This document shows positions 22,371 through 25,601 of a DNA stretch of 25,601 nucleotides, in pieces. This stretch comes from a virus. The notes beneath the pieces are model-generated. The model saw nothing but the letters and a program-made list of their open reading frames with translations, did no database searches and had not been told where the DNA came from. Position 1 is the first letter of the stretch, and each line of letters starts with the position of its first letter. The translations under genes and the position numbers were made by a program. The stretch is from IMG/VR virus record IMGVR_UViG_3300002460_000149, positions 1 through 25,601 of that record; one strand, 5' to 3'.

Positions 22371-23112
22371 TTAACACCTTTTTTAGTTGTTCTATATTTA
22401 GTTCTTTAAATTTTTTTCCAATTATTTTTTTGTCATATCCTCTAGCTTTCTTAATTTCATATTCAAATCCTGGACCATCCATTTTATTGAAAGTTTTAAC
22501 AGATTCTATTACAATATCAACCATATAAGGGGTATCTTTTTGCCATTGAGGACTTTCAGAATTTAGTTTGTTTCCATTTCCATCATAATCAACTGAAGTT
22601 CTACTAGTAATTATAACATCTACAGGCAAGGCTATTAATTTAAGTAACATTTGCCTGTACACATTATTTATTAGTCCCCAATCAAATTGATATTTAGGTC
22701 TATCCTCAGCTTTAATTTTTAATAAATTTACTTTAGAATATCCTTGTACAATTTTCCATATATCTGTTATAGAATCTACAACTAATGTTCCTTCATGTAC
22801 ATTTTTATATAGATATTCAATTGCTTCTTTAATTTTTTCATAACTTTTTACATCATCTCTTTCTAAAACATCTTCGCTAACCTCTAATACTTCTAATATT
22901 TTAGTATTTTTGTTTTTAAAATGTATAGATTTCATAATAGGGGCACTTCCCATTTCTGTATCAATTATATATACAGGTTCTTTACCTGTTAAGGCAAAAT
23001 GTGTTTTACCTGTAGAAAAAGGTCCATAGATAGCAATCTTTAGTCCTCTTTTAGTTTCTTCTGCAGATTTAAATAAAGTTTCTTTTGGTAAGGTTTCTTC
23101 TATAAATCCCAT
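22357..23112 (-). CDS. Sak4/RecA-like recombination ATPase
   Basis: 251 residues from ATG 23112; an in-frame TTG two codons upstream is less likely because the ATG overlaps the previous stop (TGATG). Walker A is GPFSTGKT (30-37), Walker B is TLVVDSITD (D113), and VDVIITSRTSVD may be the following sensor strand. The reduced RecA core without extra domains and the place next to an SSB gene fit Sak4-type single-strand annealing ATPases of phages and archaeal viruses, which need their cognate SSB. It may promote recombination-dependent replication together with the Cas4-like exonuclease. Confidence 0.82.
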   Translation of the reverse strand: MGFIEETLPKETLFKSAEETKRGLKIAIYGPFSTGKTHFALTGKEPVYIIDTEMGSAPIMKSIHFKNKNTKILEVLEVSEDVLERDDVKSYEKIKEAIEYLYKNVHEGTLVVDSITDIWKIVQGYSKVNLLKIKAEDRPKYQFDWGLINNVYRQMLLKLIALPVDVIITSRTSVDYDGNGNKLNSESPQWQKDTPYMVDIVIESVKTFNKMDGPGFEYEIKKARGYDKKIIGKKFKELNIEQLKKVLNGEI

Positions 23113-24119
23113 CACCAACTCTCCACATTATCACTTGTAACTGGTTTAGGTGCATTTTCTGGTTTTACGATGAATTTTGGGTCAGCTTTTAAACCATATA
23201 CATTTATAGATACTTGTTCTCCTCTTTCAGGGTCATTTCTATAAGAAGGTGAACCTATTACATAAACTACACTATTTTCACCAAACTCTATTGGAATTTC
23301 AGAAGGAACCCAACATGTAATTCCAGCTAATGTTGCTGGGTCATCAAATCCTGCTTCTAAATCATCAATGGACATAATTATTGTTCCATATTCAGTTGGT
23401 GTAGGTGATAAACTCATTACATTTGCTTTTACTATACAAAACCTGTTAAAATCATCTTGATGTTGTATAGCCCAATCTTTTAAATTTTTTATATTCACTT
23501 TATAACTTCCGAGCAATTCTAAAATTCTTGTAAATTCTATATCACCTGTAATTTCAAATTTTGTTACTGATGTAGAGTTTAACATATTTGGTGTTTTACT
23601 CGGATTACATCTAAATTTAACTTTCTTAAATAACGGAGGTAGATTATCTACTAATTCATTTCTAACATTCATAACATATGTAGATAATTGTTCATTACTG
23701 TTTTCCAAGGATGCTAAAAGAAATATGTTTCTACCATAATCATTCAAAGGCATGATTTGGCCGCGTTTCCAATCTGGTGATTGATATATTGGAATTCCTT
23801 CTTCATTTACAAGTCCACTTTCAACTGCTCTTTGAGGGTCTTTTTCATATTGTTCCAAAGCAAATTGTCGGGCTTTTCTTACATAGTCAATTTTACCACC
23901 AAATCCAATTATTATACCTTCATATGACTTAGCGTTGCTCATAAATTGTCTTTTATATCTAGATTGCATTCTTGATAAGATGTAATGTTCTTTTTGTTCT
24001 ATATTTAAATTTGCATTTTGATATTCACTAAAGAATTTTTGATATTCATTTTCTAAGTCGTCTTCACTTACAGTCAATTTTATTTTCCATTTTAAAAACA
24101 ATTCTTTTCTATCTACCAT
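23112..24119 (-). CDS. Putative single-stranded DNA-binding protein (OB-fold/RPA-like)
   Basis: 335 residues from ATG 24119, which has AGGTGAT four bases upstream; a GTG at 24128 is within that site and less likely. The N-terminal third is helical and charged. The remainder is beta-rich (VKFRCNPSKTPN, FEITGDIEFTRIL, FCIVKANVMSLSPT, ITCWVPSEIPIEFGENSVVYVIG) in a pattern that suggests OB folds. The C-terminal tail ends SDNVESW, acidic with an aromatic last residue, like the protein-binding tails of SSBs. Being the first gene of the replication operon and next to a Sak4-like ATPase supports an SSB role. No zinc motif. Medium certainty. Confidence 0.55.
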   Translation of the reverse strand: MVDRKELFLKWKIKLTVSEDDLENEYQKFFSEYQNANLNIEQKEHYILSRMQSRYKRQFMSNAKSYEGIIIGFGGKIDYVRKARQFALEQYEKDPQRAVESGLVNEEGIPIYQSPDWKRGQIMPLNDYGRNIFLLASLENSNEQLSTYVMNVRNELVDNLPPLFKKVKFRCNPSKTPNMLNSTSVTKFEITGDIEFTRILELLGSYKVNIKNLKDWAIQHQDDFNRFCIVKANVMSLSPTPTEYGTIIMSIDDLEAGFDDPATLAGITCWVPSEIPIEFGENSVVYVIGSPSYRNDPERGEQVSINVYGLKADPKFIVKPENAPKPVTSDNVESW

Positions 24120-24246
24120 TTTTATCACCTAACTTAAATTTATTTTGCCTTACCTTAAGTTGATACTATTTATAATATATGGTAATATATAAATATTTAT
24201 TTAGTATAGTATATAATACATAATTTAACTAAACTAAATTATGGGT
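24120..24246 (-). promoter_or_regulatory. Main promoter region of the replication/modification operon
   Basis: This 127-nt gap holds a TATA box on the - strand near 24164-24178 (ATTATAAATAGTATC region), about 25 bases from an expected start near 24145. An inverted repeat, AACTTAA (24131-24137) and TTAAGTT (24155-24161), lies in the predicted leader just before the Shine-Dalgarno site AGGTGAT (24123-24129). Upstream at 24182-24218 lies the 37-nt element shared with 12429-12465. The layout suggests a regulated early promoter for the whole run of - strand genes. Confidence 0.6.
24182..24218 (-). repeat. 37-nt regulatory repeat (copy B)
   Basis: Matches the element at 12429-12465 at 35 of 37 positions and in the same orientation. 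Here the central palindrome is broken by the two changed bases (24201, 24204). It is about 63 bases upstream of the ATG at 24119, further than copy A is from its gene, so the shared part may be a protein-binding site and not simply the core promoter. Confidence 0.6.
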
Positions 24247-24558
24247 TTATTTGATTATTGAGGTATAAATTGTCATTCCAACTAAATCTGCTATTATATC
24301 TAAACCACTAAACGTTCCTAAACTCGTAATGTATTGTCCCAATTCAAATATAAAAGGTTGTATTGTTCCGTAAAATCTTGGACTATCCTTAATACGTTCT
24401 GAAATATTGTATAAAACTCCTGTTGCTAAAAAACCTTTAAATAAATGGGCTACTTTGTCTGCGTTATCTATATTGTATTGATAAGCTATACTTGCTCCGC
24501 TTAATATTACTGCTCCCGCTATAATAGTTTCAAGTGTTTCTTTTTTAATTTTTTTCAT
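24247..24558 (-). CDS. VanZ-like small membrane protein
   Basis: 103 residues with three hydrophobic segments (about 10-26, 38-54 and 84-101). DKVAHLFKGFLATGVLYN, then FIFELGQYITSLG and GLDIIADLVGM, follow the D-K-x-x-H ... E-x-x-Q ... D-x-x-A-x-x-x-G pattern of VanZ-like and related membrane proteins. Function in viruses is unknown; a role in lysis or in altering the host envelope is possible. It has its own promoter-like region upstream and ends before the main promoter of the replication operon. Confidence 0.55.
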   Translation of the reverse strand: MKKIKKETLETIIAGAVILSGASIAYQYNIDNADKVAHLFKGFLATGVLYNISERIKDSPRFYGTIQPFIFELGQYITSLGTFSGLDIIADLVGMTIYTSIIK

Positions 24559-24629
24559 AATAATAACGCTCAGTATAGAATACTAAGGAGGTATATATAC
24601 CGAGCTGTTATATTATTGGGTTAATATAT
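24559..24629 (-). promoter_or_regulatory. Promoter-like region with 12-bp palindrome
   Basis: GGTATATATACC at 24590-24601 is a perfect palindrome and reads as a TATA box on the - strand, about 32 bases before the ATG at 24558. Next to it AGTAT-AGA-ATACT (24572-24584) forms a second small inverted repeat. On the + strand AAGGAGG (24585-24591) looks like a ribosome binding site, but no gene follows it on that strand. Confidence 0.45.
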
Positions 24630-24803
24630 TTAAATTTTATGTTGTTCTTGTAAGTATTTTATCCTCGCAGGAATTACTAAATTTTTGTTACATTCATCAC
24701 AACACCTTTCATAAGATTCTTTAAAAGGTTGTGGATTATGTCCATAATTTAAATAAGTTTTATTACATATACTACATTTACTTTTTTTCTTATTGTCTTT
24801 CAT
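24630..24803 (-). CDS. Small zinc-finger-like phage protein
   Basis: 57 residues: KCSICNKTYLNYGHNPQPF, then YERCCDECNKNLVIPARI. C10-x2-C13 and C34-C35-x2-C38 should bind zinc. The G-x-N-P/A-x-P...RCCD-x-CN-x-x-V-I-P-A-R order is one found in many small phage proteins of unknown role. A TATA-like stretch lies just upstream at about 24812-24828. It lies between the helicase gene and the VanZ-like gene, same strand. Confidence 0.7.
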   Translation of the reverse strand: MKDNKKKSKCSICNKTYLNYGHNPQPFKESYERCCDECNKNLVIPARIKYLQEQHKI

Positions 24804-24885
24804 ATTGTTTTTTATTTTTTATATATTATAACCCTTTTTGTTTTTTATTGGTTCTAAATTTTTTAATTCATCTTGATTTTTACAA
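24804..24885 (-). promoter_or_regulatory. AT-rich gap with TATA-like sequence
   Basis: The - strand reads TTATAATATATAAAAAAT at about 24813-24830, a TATA-like box 10-27 bases before the ATG at 24803, which would give a leaderless or nearly leaderless message. No frame of useful length is present. A-rich on the - strand otherwise. Confidence 0.4.
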
Positions 24886-25601
24886 TTATCTCTCTTGATA
24901 AACAGAACGTCCATTCTGCTTAAATTTAGCTAATTTCTTTGCTAAAACCATATTAACTAATTTATTATTGATATTCATAGAAATTCTTGAACTGATAACA
25001 ATTCCTCTTTTAGCAACCCTATCTTTAACATCTTGTATTGTTAACGGAACTGTAAAAACTCCTTCATCAAATAAATCAGAAATAATCTGGTTATAATCTT
25101 TACCAGTTGTTTTAGATTTTCCACTTCCTCTAATTATTTCTGGCTTCTTAATCTGAAAACTTCCAGTAACCATTGGTCTTAAATTAATTTTAAATCCTTT
25201 CTCAACTAATCCATGAAGTCTTTTTCCATAAGCCTCAAATTCCTCTTTAGTCATTAAAATATCATGCTTTTTTGCTTCTTTAGATTCACTATGAAATAAT
25301 CTTCCTGTTCTTTGTATTTCTTCCCTCTTACTTCCAAATAAAAAGTCTACTTCAATTATATGTTCTAAATCTTTAATAGAAATTCCCATTTCCATAACTC
25401 TTGAAGCGATAAACACTTTGCTTGATTTTACTATTTCAATTCTATTTTTAGTTGCACCATGAATAAATGGAACCCCCAGAATATTAGCCAACCTTTCTCC
25501 AATCTCTATTTTATCAACAAATAATAATGTCTTTGTATCTTTTGCAACAAGGTTAGTAGCAAATCTAATCTTCTGTTCCATTGTATCAAAAATATAAACA
25601 T
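24886..25601 (-). CDS. SF2 helicase, C-terminal part (XPB-like), 5' partial
   Basis: The frame is open to the right window edge (upstream in-frame codons read VYIFDT), so the ATG at 25581 is internal. Residues below count from that ATG. The second RecA-like domain is visible: TLLFVDKIEIGERLANIL (18-35, motif IV), IASRVMEMGISIKDLEHII (58-76, motif V) and Q90-R-T-G-R94 (motif VI, with the arginine finger). The Q-R-T-G-R-L form and the preceding motif resemble XPB/Ssl2-type and phage UvsW-like helicases. A C-terminal extension from about 150 looks like a winged helix. Motifs I-III should lie outside the window. Likely replication or recombination helicase, or a substitute for a replicative helicase. 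Confidence 0.85.
   Translation of the reverse strand, partial: VYIFDTMEQKIRFATNLVAKDTKTLLFVDKIEIGERLANILGVPFIHGATKNRIEIVKSSKVFIASRVMEMGISIKDLEHIIEVDFLFGSKREEIQRTGRLFHSESKEAKKHDILMTKEEFEAYGKRLHGLVEKGFKINLRPMVTGSFQIKKPEIIRGSGKSKTTGKDYNQIISDLFDEGVFTVPLTIQDVKDRVAKRGIVISSRISMNINNKLVNMVLAKKLAKFKQNGRSVYQER

Noticed and set aside
24585-24591. AAGGAGG on the + strand as a ribosome binding site
   Set aside because: No open + strand frame follows at suitable spacing; the sequence is part of the - strand promoter region.

Overview
The window looks like part of the genome of a tailed double-stranded DNA virus or provirus (Caudoviricetes type) that infects an archaeon. The head-tail connection and tail genes (tape measure, tail tube, hub) are those of a long-tailed phage. 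The replication genes are archaeal: family B polymerase, PCNA clamp, an archaeo-eukaryotic primase and an XPB-like helicase. Several gene starts have archaeal-type TATA boxes, and some genes have strong Shine-Dalgarno sites. Base composition is very AT-rich. The host lineage cannot be fixed from the sequence; the adhesin-like protein at the left edge resembles surface proteins of archaea that N-glycosylate.

Layout. Positions 1-11163 (+ strand) hold late structural genes in the usual siphovirus order: a sequon-rich surface protein cut by the window edge, a small coiled-coil/membrane protein, head-tail connectors, an HK97-gp10-like protein, tail terminator, tail tube, a tail assembly chaperone pair joined by a likely -1 ribosomal frameshift, tape measure, tail hub, two tail-tip/fibre-like proteins and a small holin-like membrane protein. 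Terminase, portal, protease and major capsid genes are not here and probably lie to the left. The two transcription directions converge near 11.17 kb at a T-rich terminator.

Positions 24119-11185 (- strand) form one long, tightly packed run of genes. In order of transcription: SSB-like protein, Sak4/RecA-like ATPase, PCNA, queD, queE, a purine-type phosphoribosyltransferase, folE, queC, a cysteine-rich YkgJ-like protein, a queF homologue, dpdA, DNA polymerase B, a Cas4/RecB-like nuclease, a primase, and a set of tiny early-type genes. A 37-nt element, 35/37 identical, sits upstream of both the start of the run (24182-24218) and the small-gene block (12429-12465). Further right are a VanZ-like membrane protein, a small zinc protein and the C-terminal part of an SF2 helicase cut by the window edge.

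How it works together. FolE, QueD, QueE and QueC make preQ0 from GTP; the QueF homologue would convert it further (to preQ1, or perhaps by another preQ0 chemistry); DpdA would exchange the product for guanine in DNA. The virus thus appears to encode its own 7-deazaguanine DNA modification, within the replication operon, presumably to escape host nucleases. Related cassettes are known from other phages and haloarchaeal viruses. The less usual parts here are the altered QueF active-site motif, the YkgJ-like and phosphoribosyltransferase genes inside the cassette, a primase that fuses PriS-like and PriL C-terminal-like modules, and a structured, relatively GC-rich element just upstream of the primase.
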